A stretch of 64,000 nucleotides of DNA from Bedellia somnulentella. Lineage: Eukaryota > Arthropoda > Insecta > Lepidoptera > Bedelliidae. The translations under genes and the position numbers were made by a program. The stretch spans positions 6,894,501 to 6,958,500 of the forward strand of contig OY755197.1 of assembly GCA_963576735.1 (NCBI GenBank), given 5' to 3'. Below are positions 1 to 12,500 of this stretch, piece after piece; positions within the stretch are counted from its first letter, which is position 1; every line of letters begins with the position of its first letter. The notes below the pieces were generated by a model. That model had not been told where the DNA came from. It saw only the letters and a program-made list of their open reading frames with translations, and ran no database searches.

Positions 1-1418
1 AGTTCTCTTAATACTTCAGCGGTTATAAGGTCAAAACCAGGCGCCTTCTTTAATTGTAGGTTCTGGATCGTCCTACGTACTTCAGAAGGGGTACAGGCTG
101 TCAAAGGTGGACTGAGTTGTAGATCACTTTCCAAATAGTCGCTGACTTCTTCATCTACAGTGTCTGATCCGAGGTCTTCATTAGGTTTAAACACATTTTT
201 CAGAAACGCCGCGTAAGCTTCAGCTCTCTCTGAGTCTGTCCTAGCCCAATTTCCGTCTTCGGTTTTTAGTGGGTACTGAGCAAGTTGGGGCTTTAGTGTG
301 GATTTAACAGTTTTCCATAAAGAATATTCATTATCGCACATTGGGTTTAAACACTCTAATTTTTGTTGGAGGGTATCGTTCTCTATTTCGACTAGGAAGT
401 CCCTTAACTCAGCTGCAGCTTTGTTAAAAGCCTTCTTGTGATGTGGATGTCTGCTGGTGTGCCATTGCCTTCGGAGTCGTCTTTTTTCCAATACCTTTTT
501 TCTCACTTCTTGAGGTATGTTGTACCGACTGTCATTTTTTATGTGTCTCTCTCTGGTGGCTGGAGTGTTTAGCCAAGCTGACTTTTGTATGATGTGCGTC
601 AGATAGTTAGCTGCAGTTTCAATATCCTCTTCGGTTTTTAGGGAGATGTTGAGGTTGGTATGATCTTCTAGATATTTACGATATGAATCCCAATCTGTTT
701 TGTAATTGCATAAGTGTGGACATTTTGCTTTCTCTATAACAGATGTGCTTATAGTAGCAATTACTGGTGTATGATCCGAAGAGCTATCATAGCATCCTTC
801 AACTTTAAGGTAGTAGGTTGAGATACCTTTATATACAAAGAAGTCTAAAAGGTCCGGCAGTTTATTAGGGTCAGTAGGCCAATAAGTAGATTGGCAGGTT
901 GTTAGAACACTTAATTTGTTTCGGTCCAAACTTTCTTTCAGGTTTTTTCCCCTAGTCAGTGTAAGTCTTGAGCCCCAGTAAGTGTTTTTTGCATTCCAGT
1001 CTCCGCCTACAATATATCTGTTTCCCAGCGACTGAAAGAACTGGTCAAAGTCTGTGTTCGAGAGGTCAGGTTGTCGATTTTTCTTTGGTGGGCAATATAT
1101 AGATGACACTGTAAGCTGCCCCCATTGATCTTCAATTGCAATGGATGTAGCTTGGATTTGAGTTGTGCGATATTCAGGCAGTAATTGATGCTTAATATTG
1201 TTCCTTACTATAACAGCAGTGCCTGCGTGCCCCGTGTTATCTGGATGGGTTGTAAGGTAAGTATGGTAACCACATATATCAGTTCGAGAGTTTTCTGTTA
1301 GGCGGGATTCAGATATTAATAATACATCCAAATGGTGCATTTTCATCAAAACATCAACTTCTTGCTGTCTGTTTGATAAACCATTTGCGTTCCAAGTTGC
1401 TATTATTAGAGATGCCAT
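1..1418 (-). CDS. Jockey-type LINE ORF2 (endonuclease, start of reverse transcriptase), runs off the left edge
   Basis: Reading the minus strand from the ATG at 1418-1416, 472 codons are open to the window edge without a stop. The N-terminus is an APE-type endonuclease: WNANG at residues 9-13, the catalytic Glu in SESR near residue 37, a GGDWNAKN block, and a C-terminal SDH block. The last visible part contains KKAPGFD, the K-x-PG-D motif at the start of a non-LTR reverse transcriptase. The start codon overlaps the ORF1 stop as TAATG. The order gag-like ORF1 then EN-RT fits the jockey clade. The element lies antisense in a legless intron. The absence of damage suggests a recent insertion; clade assignment is by motif recognition only. 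Confidence 0.9.
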   Translation of the reverse strand, partial: MASLIIATWNANGLSNRQQEVDVLMKMHHLDVLLISESRLTENSRTDICGYHTYLTTHPDNTGHAGTAVIVRNNIKHQLLPEYRTTQIQATSIAIEDQWGQLTVSSIYCPPKKNRQPDLSNTDFDQFFQSLGNRYIVGGDWNAKNTYWGSRLTLTRGKNLKESLDRNKLSVLTTCQSTYWPTDPNKLPDLLDFFVYKGISTYYLKVEGCYDSSSDHTPVIATISTSVIEKAKCPHLCNYKTDWDSYRKYLEDHTNLNISLKTEEDIETAANYLTHIIQKSAWLNTPATRERHIKNDSRYNIPQEVRKKVLEKRRLRRQWHTSRHPHHKKAFNKAAAELRDFLVEIENDTLQQKLECLNPMCDNEYSLWKTVKSTLKPQLAQYPLKTEDGNWARTDSERAEAYAAFLKNVFKPNEDLGSDTVDEEVSDYLESDLQLSPPLTACTPSEVRRTIQNLQLKKAPGFDLITAEVLRE

Positions 1419-2749
1419 TAATGGATCAGTTTTGTAACTAGCGTGGTCAGAAGACTCATCAAGGAGCCCATCTGGTCTAGTAGTTTGTCTAGCTTTTCAG
1501 CTTGTTTGGAAAGAATTTCTTCTAAATTTATTGGGGTATTTTGTTTATCTTTATTGGCTGCTATTGATGCGTAGGTTTGGTGTGGTTTCTCATTCTTACT
1601 CGGAGCTGGAATGTTGTAGGTACTAGCTGGTATTTTTGGAGCCTGAGTATCATATGGTTTATTGGTATTTTTTTGATGTGGATGCACTGTAGTTTTACGC
1701 TGTTGTATTTGCTGGAATACTTTACAGCCCTTGTAGTTAGCCGGGTGGTCTTGAAGGCAGAGGGCGCATGTAGCTGGTGTGTTTCTATCTTTTTTTGGGC
1801 AGTCTGTAGTATTATGATTTTCTGCACACTTGACACATCGATAGGGACGCATACAGTTGTTTCTTGTATGTCCATATTGTTGACATCGCTTGCATTGTGG
1901 TATAACTTTTTTATGAATTGGGTCTTCTATGGTAATGCTGGTATGGTAGATAAACTTTAGCTTCTTTACATCACTATTGTTAGGACTTGGTTCAAGGTTT
2001 ACAAACCATGTAAATAATGGAGTTTTATTTAAACCAGATCTAGCATTGATAATTTCACCTTTTACTTTATTACCAGTGCTCTCGATAGCTTCTTTAATGG
2101 ATTCAATTGGTGTAGATGGATGGAGGTTTTTGATCACAATTCGATAAGGTCTTTGATCTTTTTGTGTGAATGTGTGACCTATAAGTCCCTTTTCCCTAAC
2201 TAGGTCAAGGAGCTTCTTGTAAGAATCAATGTCACTGCACGTGATGCGTAACTGATTTTTAGTGACGATTTTGTAGCTGTATTGTGTTCTTTGCAGTACT
2301 CCATCAATGAGGTCATTGAGCTTAGTGATGTTTTGAATACCATAAAGTATGATTGGAGGGGGCTTCTTCACGGTAGGTTTAGTGTTGGTGTTTTTAATAG
2401 GAATATCATCTACTTTTAGTGGTGAGTATCGATTCTCTAGCTGCAATTCTGGAGACGGAGTTTGGTTGAGCTTCTTCCGCTTATATCTGTTGCGGAGGAT
2501 GGGAACGGTTTGCCAATCATTTTCATTAATTGATGTTTGTTTCTCTGGATCAAGATTGACTTTGGTATACAGATCTAACTGAGGGGGTTCATTTTCAGAT
2601 GATGGTTTAAAAACTGGCATATACTTTTCTGGTGTTGATATTTTTGCACTGGTATCACTTTCCTTACTGGCGTGGGAAACTTCCACCAGTAGGGTCTTTT
2701 TCCGTGGGGAATGCTGCATCATTATGGTGTGGCAACACAATGAAAGCAC
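1418..2749 (-). CDS. Jockey-type LINE ORF1 (gag-like nucleic-acid-binding protein)
   Basis: A 443-residue open frame. The central part has the look of the jockey-type gag domain before zinc knuckles (two globular blocks, roughly residues 130-280). Three cysteine-histidine knuckles follow at about residues 285-343, of the forms CX2CX4HX4C, CX2CX3HX4C and CX2CX3HX6C. The C-terminal 40 residues form a Leu-rich helix (EKLDKLLDQMGSLMSLL) suited to self-association. Family members package the element RNA. The frame ends in TAA, whose last A is the first base of the ORF2 ATG. The ATG at 2747-2749 was chosen as the first Met in a frame with no upstream coding signal. Confidence 0.9.
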   Translation of the reverse strand: MLSLCCHTIMMQHSPRKKTLLVEVSHASKESDTSAKISTPEKYMPVFKPSSENEPPQLDLYTKVNLDPEKQTSINENDWQTVPILRNRYKRKKLNQTPSPELQLENRYSPLKVDDIPIKNTNTKPTVKKPPPIILYGIQNITKLNDLIDGVLQRTQYSYKIVTKNQLRITCSDIDSYKKLLDLVREKGLIGHTFTQKDQRPYRIVIKNLHPSTPIESIKEAIESTGNKVKGEIINARSGLNKTPLFTWFVNLEPSPNNSDVKKLKFIYHTSITIEDPIHKKVIPQCKRCQQYGHTRNNCMRPYRCVKCAENHNTTDCPKKDRNTPATCALCLQDHPANYKGCKVFQQIQQRKTTVHPHQKNTNKPYDTQAPKIPASTYNIPAPSKNEKPHQTYASIAANKDKQNTPINLEEILSKQAEKLDKLLDQMGSLMSLLTTLVTKLIH

Positions 2750-3110
2750 CTAATTGTTACTGATATATCCACAGAATAGTTGAGATATTGTTCTGAGGAT
2801 AGACATTGTATAAAAATAAATTAAGGGTAGTTGATAAAACAGTTCAAATATTTTTGTGATTAAGATGTCAGTTGTGAGTTTGTGAGCACTAATTTGGTTA
2901 AATCCTAAAGTTTCATGTGAAGATAACACTATCACACAGTTTTCAGACACTAATTAACACTTTAGCACTGTTTTTTTTTTAACAATTATCACTATTTGAA
3001 CACAATTTCAAATAAAAGTTGGAGAGCAGGTTTGCTTATTATGACAGTTCCACAGACATTCTTCTTTAAAACTAACTCGAAACACTGCTTTTGCATTCAT
3101 TTATAAAAAA
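2750..3110 (-). mobile_element. 5' UTR of the jockey-type LINE (outer limit uncertain)
   Basis: AT-rich sequence between the ORF1 start and the first resumed legless intron sequence. It includes T and A runs at about 2970-2980 and 3105-3118. A target-site duplication cannot be defined because the 3' end of the element lies outside the window. In jockey elements this region carries an internal promoter; no specific motif is claimed here. Confidence 0.5.
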
Positions 3111-3491
3111 AAAAAAAATTAGTTATCGGCCCAAGCTTCGTAAGGGTAGAATGTTTATAACTCAGTTACTTTGTAGCGTTATGTTGTGTAGTTTTTTTAA
3201 ATCTATTAATAAGTGTAAATCGAAAGATGATTCCCTACAAACTTTTAAAACTAATCTCTGTATAACATAGAACATAGAAAGAAAAGGTTGTTATAAAGAA
3301 AAAATAACATTATCATTCTATGAAAATACACAGAAAAACTCTTCATAATCCATCACAGCAAACTTCAAAATTACAGATATAATAAGACAGTTTTACAAAC
3401 ACAATTCAATTGACTTATCACTTCAAAAATACTTTAATTTATTCAAAGATACATATATTTTTTTTATATATATATAATTGTAAATTTTTAG

Positions 3492-3586
3492 GTGGCATGA
3501 TGATGGAAAGCGGTATGATGTCAGGAATGGGCCGAGATTGTGGAGATCACCATCCGCCATGTGACGAATATCCTAGAGGAAGATCT
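3492..3586 (+). CDS. lgs: legless exon 1 of window
   Basis: Acceptor TTTTTAG at 3485-3491, donor GTAAGT at 3587. It enters with two bases completing a codon and leaves in phase 0. It encodes a Met/Gly stretch followed by [17 protein letters not shown]. Confidence 0.85.
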
Positions 3587-6500
3587 GTAAGTTGAAAATA
3601 ATTTATACTAGCATTTATAATTAGCTGTGTAGTGTCGGCTTAGAATAGCACTACTCCATTTCTTCCGGTGGGTGTAAGTAAGAGGCGACTAACGGTATTG
3701 GGGCTTTTAAGGGATTTTTGGCCGATGCTGTTGAAGACCCATCACCAACAACCTTTATTTTTACCATCTTTTCCCCACTATCATTTCCAAAAGTGCCTGA
3801 GTAATTTCTAATTCCTTAGCTCTGGCTCCCCCTTCTAGGGATTAACAGCCGTGAGTTTATGTATGTATGTATAATTATATAGTTAATAACTTGAAAATCT
3901 ATTAGTTTTCCTATAATAGTCTGAGGAGTTTACCTTGGCTAATACCCATTTAGATCAATATTTCATCAATGATTACATTCATGTTACAAGTTTATGGTTT
4001 TCTGTTTAATATCAGAAATTAAATGCACTTACAGCTATATCTCAATAAGATAGAGATAGAGCTTCAGAATGAGAATATCCTCAGCCACTTTAGGAAGATA
4101 AATGGGGAAAATATTGTAAAATAAAGAATATTTGGTGATTGTTCTCCAGCGACATCGCCAAATAATAATTAAAATGCCCCAAACACTATTATACACAACT
4201 AATTACTTTTAAATCTTGGAGATCCTCTAGAATACTAAGTAGTTTTTCTTAGCTACTGCACATTTAGATAATTATACCATCAACAATATACGAAATTCAC
4301 AAGAATATATGACTTATAGCTATATTAAGTCGATGCTACGTAGCCATAAGATGAGTGTATAAAAAAATGGCTCAACACAGGACTAGATATTACCTGCGCC
4401 ATTTGTCACAACTACCATTTAACGCCGAACCCTTTACCATGAATAGCATCACTAAATTATATATTTGTTTCTAGATGGGTCCAGGTGATCCCGGCGGGTT
4501 AGGTCCAGGTGGCCCCGGGCCTGGCATGGGTCCAAATATGTCCCACAAAGGCCCGGGTCTTAGAAGTCCTAAAAGCCCGGCCAGTGCAGCAGATATCGAC
4601 TGGCAGAAAATACAACATCAGTTCTTTGATGACCCCAAATCTATGGATAATGAATTAAGTGAGTACTTTCTATACTTTAATAATGTTATGTCTTTAAATT
4701 TTGATTTAAACTATTTATGTGAACCAAAGATACTTTTCTCTCCTTTTAAATTTTTTAATGCTTTAAAGCTGTCATTTTGCATAGAGTTCCACCCAAATTT
4801 TCTTTAAACTGAGATATGGTTCTTGATCCAATAATTGAATTGAATAAAATTTTGATAAATTATAATATAACTTTTTTTGCTTCGTCTTAAAAAAATCAAT
4901 TGTCATTAATCGATAATAAACCATCACAAAATTTTGGTTGAGAATGATTTGTTATTTTATTCTTTAGTCTTGTAATTTATCAAACATTTTTTCCTGGATG
5001 GCCACCAAATTATCACTTTTGCCGGCCAACTTACTAATTATGATGTCACATTAAATACTACCCTATAAATATATAATATTAATTCCCCCCCCCTCAGGTA
5101 CCCAAGTGAAATCCCCCTGTTCAGAACGCGGCGGCTGCCTACCCCCTCCGCCGTATGGCGCGTCCCCATTGCATAGATCAGCTTCAGTGCCTATAGGTAA
5201 CTGTTTAAGTATGTTATTTTTTACTATACTATCCTAGATTATATCTATTAATATATTATATAAAAAAATAATGCTTGGGTCCGACACATATTTCACATCA
5301 CATCCTTAAAAAAAAAATTATAGCAAATATATTATTTATTTATTTTTTTCTTTTGGGCCTATAGTTAACTGTATAAGTATGTGGTAATTAATATATATTG
5401 TATGTATTGATATTTAATATATATATTTATATTTAATAACCTAACATAATACATAAAAAATATCTTATCTTTCAGCTTTTAAAATGCACTATCAATCTTA
5501 ATTGCTTTGTATTTTTTATGGACCCCAATACTGAATGGTACTATGATGCTACTCTTAGGTTTGCCGGAAGTTGTTCAGCCAGAAGCCGAAAAACTCAATT
5601 TGTATGGTCTTTGACTAAGACTTCAAGCCAAACTTGAGAATTGACTAGTCAAACTCAAGATCTCGAAGCTTCGAAGATTGACTAACTCACACGAAAGTTG
5701 GCTGTAATTGTTAGGCTTCGGCCAAGTAAATAATGAAGGAAATAATAAAATAAAAATCACCTTGTCTTTCAGCATTCAAAAAGCACTGTCATTCTAACTG
5801 CTTAGTTGATTTTTATTGATCCCATTACTAAAGGCTGATTATTTTAAACAGCATATATATTGATATCTTTCATCCATCAATTATAAAATCATTTATTTCA
5901 GGCTAGTAGCCCATATTTAGCCATTACATACAACATAAAATGAAAACTACAAAATACAAAATACAAATAAATTAAAATTATAAAAACATGTCAATTAAAA
6001 ATAATGTCACAAAGAATAAAATCAAAATCAAAATAATAAAAATCAATAAAAAAAAAATCATTAAAAAAGTAATAATCAATAAAAAATTAATAAAATTCAA
6101 AATAAAATAAAATTTATTATAACTACATATAAATTCCACAGCAACCCAATCGCCAAGTCACCAGTCGGTCCAAATGCCGATGTCAGCGGAAGCGAGCAGA
6201 GCAAGTTCTGGACTAAACAGTCCAGCTTCACATAAAAATATGAACAAAAATAATGATCCACCCGGTAAGTTAACTGTAAAATATCCGAAAATCAATAGTT
6301 GTTTTAATTATAATGTGTAATCGTGAAAATCTTAGAAAATACTAAGTTAACTGTACCTTCGCTATACTGTTTTTTTCTTTGTGTTTTTGTATGTAGTTTT
6401 GTTTGCTGGTCGCTCGATAACTGATATACGATTTTAGACTTAATATGTCTGTGTTAAGACCTATTTTGTAGTCCCTATTGTCGTTCTTGAATGTTTAGAC

Positions 6501-9500
6501 ATGTTTATTGTATGGTATATTTTTTTATGATCTCATTAAAGCAAATATTGGTATTGCAGTTTCTCATGGTTAAGAAACTTAAATGTATGACATCAATATT
6601 ATATCAAATCATCAATATATATTTTCTTGAATAATAGGGCTTGTTATTAAAAGTTATTTGAGCGACTAGGTGTGTGTGAAAGAAAAGTCAAAAGTGTTTT
6701 TTTCTGTATTCGCTTTGAAACCTTTGACTTTTGTTACGCAGTTTTCACAGGTTTTTTTAAGCACATTGTGCATGCAATCTTATAGTGAAAAATAGACAAA
6801 TATAAGCCATAGATGCATTTGAGCATGATTGTTAAACAACATCATTTGTTAGACATTTTCCCAACCACTTTCTTTTATAAGTTTGTTGAGACACTTTAAT
6901 CTTAAAGCCGGATTTATATTCATCCAAGTGCTTCACTTAGATGCTACTTGGACAGTGTAACTTAGTTTGTCTTGGATGTCATTTATGTTATATAAATCTA
7001 TTTGGATTAGGACATCTTAATGAACCAACCTCAGTAGGTATTACCCGATATGTTACAAAGAGTATTGTAGCAAGTAAACGTATAGTGTGATAAGTACACT
7101 TAGACTTACTTATCATATCACACAACTCGTTCATTTCCAATCTTTCTCTTTGTACTATGTCGTGTAAAACCCATTTTGGATCGGGCTATTTCGGCGGTTT
7201 AGACAAGTGTAAACTTGGTTTCAAAGATTAAAGTGCCTCAACCTAGCGTTTTTATTTTTGCGTAGTTTGTAATGCCAATTTTTTGTTTCTCCCCCCATTC
7301 CCTTTACCCGCTTCTCGCTTGCAAACCCCCAAATCGCGTAGAGATCCTAGAGAAACTCGATGACGGTGTATTTGTGAGGACATTGCAATGTTTGGCCGCT
7401 CAACAACAGAAGAATCAAGCTGGTCACGGAAAGGAGCCGAGTTTGATGCCCGTGCCATCGCCTCAACAGATCTCTTACCTCAATCAGTTTGAAGGTAAAA
7501 CGATCACGGTTCGATTTGTAGTGACGCGTCTGTGGGTTACTTAGTCTTTGGTGGGACTGTTAAGTTTTTGGAAGTTGGGGTCGAAATTAATTGTTACAGT
7601 GTAAAGTATCTTGTTTTGGGGAGAGGTAAGGATGACTATCTGTAGAATCAAATTTTAGATGAATAAAAAAACAAATAAAAATATTGCTTCTGTCGTGTTT
7701 GTTACAATAACTTTGCCGATTTCGATCACAAAATAAATTAAGCATCAAACGTAACTTTAAAATACTATTTGAACTTAAATAAACCATAGTATATGAACAT
7801 ATTGTTAGGTCGATTTATGTCGACATAACTTGGATTAATTCGTTCAATTTTGTGTAATAACATAACGAATACCGGCCGACACTTAATTTGATGTCTACTT
7901 TAATAGGGGTAGTATTTAAGAAACATTAAAGGAGTCTAGACTAACCTTACCAAAACTTTCATAGCATCAAAATTACAGATTTTGCCACAAAAAGTGATTA
8001 TTTAATACTCTGTTATTAATTTTACAATGATTGTTTCTCTTTTATTAGTCCTCTTTACCTTTACCCTCATAATTTCACTTAGTTTTAAAAAACAAGAAAT
8101 AAAATAATCGATGTCTATATTTCTAACCGTGATGTAAAATCAACCGCACCTTTTTTGTTTTGTGTAGTGATTTCAATGAAAAAATAAGTATTTTTTCATT
8201 CGAATTTATCTTGCAGAGCATATTTTTAAAAATATTAGTTACTCTTGAGTCTAGTAATGCAATAAAGTTATATTATCTTTTCAAATAGTTTATCCAATCA
8301 AACTTAAGTTTGTGCAGTTAAGAGTCATAACATAACACGTTTTTTTAAGTATGCTCTGTTTATATTTGAATGTTTAGTTAATTTGTGTGTGTGTGCTTAA
8401 CTGTTAAATTATATGTTGTCTTCGTGTATTGGTGGTGGTTGGTGAAAATGTGCTAACATTTACAACGCTCCCTCATACTCTATGGCTAGGCATCTTCTCA
8501 TTTCATTCGTGGGATCTGTCGCATCTGTTTTTTGTATATGTCTTTACACTTTATCATTAGTCTTTGGTTTTTGAACTGGAATGATTTGTTGCGGTTATTA
8601 AAACTCAATTTTTTATATGAAAACCATATTGTTTCTTTTTTACTTTGAAAAATATATTTTGCAATTTTCTATTATAGCAGAAAAAATATAGAAAAAGAGT
8701 TCTTATTTACAATTTAAAAACTGTTTTATATAATGTTTTTGGTTTATTAACGTCGGGTCTCGAAGACTTGAACTACAAATAAATAATAATTGCAGAGTCC
8801 AAAAAATTATATGAGTTTTAATGTTTAAATACTGCTCGTATTTGATCAATATCCGTGTTAACCCCACTAAAAACAGTGTTAAAATCAAAGCACATCATTT
8901 CAATGTATCAACATAATCACAACAAGTCATTCCAGTCCCAAAACGCAGCCTACAATCAAAACCCAAATTTCTCCTACACATAATAAACACACACATACTC
9001 CCCAGGCCAAGAGCTAACGATACAAAAACAGCCGAACACCTCGTTAAAAGATGGCGGCCCGCCTTCCAATAGTGGGACGCCGCAGTCGAATTCTAACCAG
9101 AAGTCTCCGGCTGGGTAAGTTTATATAAAACTAGCAAAAAATATTAATATACTTATGTAATTTCATTTTGTAATTAATATTACAGCTTAATAAAGTTTCA
9201 TGTTTTTGATGCAAAAAAAAGGCAAAGCACCAATACAAGCCAAACCATGGGCACCGAGAATATGTATACAAAAAAGCTAGCTTTAAAATTGTGTTCCTTT
9301 TGGATTTTGTAACTTATTTTTTTTATTTTCCTTCTATATGACAATCACCACGTAGCTTCGCTAATATCGTGGAAAAAAGAATAAAATTCAAACAATGTGT
9401 AATTAGAACTTAATATAAAAATGGTAAAATTATTTAAGCATTAAGATTAATTTTAAAAAAAGCCAACGTGAAGGTTTTACATTTTTAGAAAAAAAAAAGT

Positions 9501-12500
9501 TTAATAAATATGCCCCCTGATTACGTATTTTTAGCCACCGCCAATGTGTCGCAAATTGCAATATTTTCGCTATCAAAACTCATACAAATTGATGATATTG
9601 ACACAGCGTCAATCTTGTAACTTACCTTACGACACAATTATAGACAGTTGCAAAAGCTCCGCAGTCGGGGAGCTGTATTGTTCTGCATTAAAATCCTGAA
9701 TAAAAATCGAATAAAGCATTATAAAATACACTGTTTTTAAATATTTGTATAAAAATTACAATAAATTACATGTAACAATTATTCCACAGCATGATGCCGG
9801 GAACACCCGAGCCCCACAGTTCGTTATCAGAGCAAAGAGGCGGCCGGTTCTCTATGGAACAGAGTCCCGGGTTCAATAACCCGCAGACACCTACCTCGGC
9901 GGCCAATAGTAAGTTTCTTATTATAATAAATACTCTCCATACACTTTAACTTTAAAATACCGTTAACTCTAGAAGAAAGATAGTCAACGTGTGTCGTTGT
10001 CAAAACTGTTAATTCACCTTATTGACAAGGAAAATCTTGCAATTTGCGACACAATCGACTGTCTCAGAAGATATTTAATCAGGCGGCCGGTTTGTGTTTC
10101 GTCACCAATATTCCTTTAATCCATATGTTATCAAATTAAATGTTCACCTCTATACTACTACTAAAGGCTCCGGAAATAAAAATTCTGAGACTCTGTATTT
10201 CTGTTCTTATTTTATACTAAACTGGAATAAAAAATATAGATTTACTATGAAGTTTCCAACCTCTAAGAAAATTTTAAATAAATATAATATTTCAGGTGAA
10301 AAATCCCGTCCAAGTCCGCAATCGAACCGATCGAGTCAAGACGGCTCGTGTAAAACCCCACAACGGGACAATTCCAGTCTAAACCAGGGCCCATACGCCC
10401 CACCTGGGATCAAGAGCAGTTGTAGTATCGCTGGGACAACTGGGAGTAATCCTAATAAAATGGATGATATGCCCAGTAATACAGAGGTAAGTTATTTAGA
10501 AATAAGTACCTTTATTTGTCTTATCTCAAGTCTTAAACAAGGTCATATGCCCCACCTGGGATCAAGAGCAGTTGTAGTGTCGCTGGGACTATGGGGAGTA
10601 ATCCCAACCAAATTTATGATATGCCCAGTAATACAGAAGTAAGAGGTATTTTAAAAAAAGTACTTTTATGTGTATTTGCTTGAATAGATAACTAATATAA
10701 GACATTACAACAAAAAAATATATTGAAAAAAAATATTAATTTCTAATATTTCCAAATTGTATATAATATAAATAAGACATGTCAGCCAGGGCATGACCTT
10801 TTACTAACTCTAGCAATTAAAAACCAATTCCAATATATGAAGCCAATGAATTTAATCATGCTATAGATCCTACTTTTAAAAGTTCACATTCAATGAGTTA
10901 ATCAGTGAATAGTTGAACTAGAATAATGTTTCTCATGAATTCTCATTGTTTCAGACTACGCTATCAGGAGGACCTAACAGTACAGCCTTACCTGGCCCCT
11001 TCCCCGGCCCATGCAGTATGAATAGGCCCGACAATATACCTATAAACCCAAATCAAGGCCCCAACGGGCCCATGGGAAATAATAGTAGCTCATTCGATCC
11101 TATTTCTTCGTTAGCACAAATGTCACAACAACTTACGAATACAGTCGGTGGGGGTGGCCCGGGGCCAGGTGGACCGATGGGCCCGAGTGGTCCAATGGGT
11201 CCAAGTGGTCCAATGGGGCCTAGTGGACCCATGGGGCCCAATGGGCCTATGGGGCCAAGTGGTGGTGGAATGAGCCCCTTCGGTTCGGCGCCGCATCATA
11301 TGCAGCATCATCATCAAATGCACCCGCATTCACATATGATGATGAATGATATGGGTAAGTGTTGTTTGAATTGTTTGTTTAATTAATATTTAGATCCTAA
11401 CAGAAGGCTTGAAAACAGTGTAAGAAGATAGATAACCTATGTCGCTCGTCACTTGACTGCCACAAAATTGGGATTATTATTGTTTGCTGTGTCAAATTCT
11501 GATGTTTTTTACGCTTTGTATCTTATCGCCATTTTAAGTTTACGAACTAAAAAATATACGAAATATATGTCAATTTAAACAAAGACTAACAAAACTAATA
11601 ATTTATTTTAAATTATCTATACTAATATTATAAAGAGGAAAGGTTTGATTTTTTGTTTGTTTGTTTGTTTGTTTGTTTGAATTGAATAGGCTCCAAAACT
11701 ACTGGACGGATTTGAAAAATTCTTTCACTGTTTTGATGCTACACTATTCCCGAGTGACATAGGCTATATCTCATTTTCAAAAAAAATAGGGATCCTTACG
11801 TAAACTTCAAAAATGTTACCCAAGGTGTTAAAGAAATACCAAAAAAAATCCTTTTATCGCGTGCGCTGCGTAAACTATTGACAATAGAATAAAATTATGT
11901 ACTACAATTTTATAGAACACATCATCATCTAAAAAAAATGCCCCGTAAGCATGTCTCTAACTATTATAGTTATCTCACAACAAGCGTCATTATATAAAAT
12001 TATTTAAAAATTAAATTAAAATCCTGCTTTCGAAAAGGCTCTTTATATGGACCTATCTAATCCTTATAAAAAAAACGTATATATTATTTCAGACTACTTC
12101 AATACCCTTATATTACTTTTTGAATTATTCGATTCGAACATTCCATTCGAAAGTTATCTCGAATTAAAAAAATAGATAAAACTCCGCTCGATTAGCTATG
12201 CATAGTAAGTTGTTGCAGGCGTCACGAAGGGGTACGGGAGGCTGCTTATCAAAGAGTTAAAGCAAAATTTAATTGTAGCGACTATTATCACTGGCCCAGC
12301 AGCCGGTCAATTAGCTCATATACCGATGATCCCAACTGATCTGCCAATTCCATTTAAACGGCTACAATTTCCGGTTAAAACATATTTTGCTTTAACAATT
12401 AATAAGTCCCAAGGCCAAACCTTCAAATTAGTAGGGATTGACCTGCGAAAGAATTGTTTTACTCACGGTCAACTGTACGTTGGCATGTCGCGGGTGGGAG

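Noticed and set aside
10531..10638. Alternative or mutually exclusive legless exon
   Set aside because: With the acceptor at 10530 the second codon is TAA, and the 44-nt spacer is too short for a normal intron; kept as a decayed duplicate.
11053..11329. Minus-strand open frames
   Set aside because: Antisense shadows of the GPMGPS coding repeat of legless.
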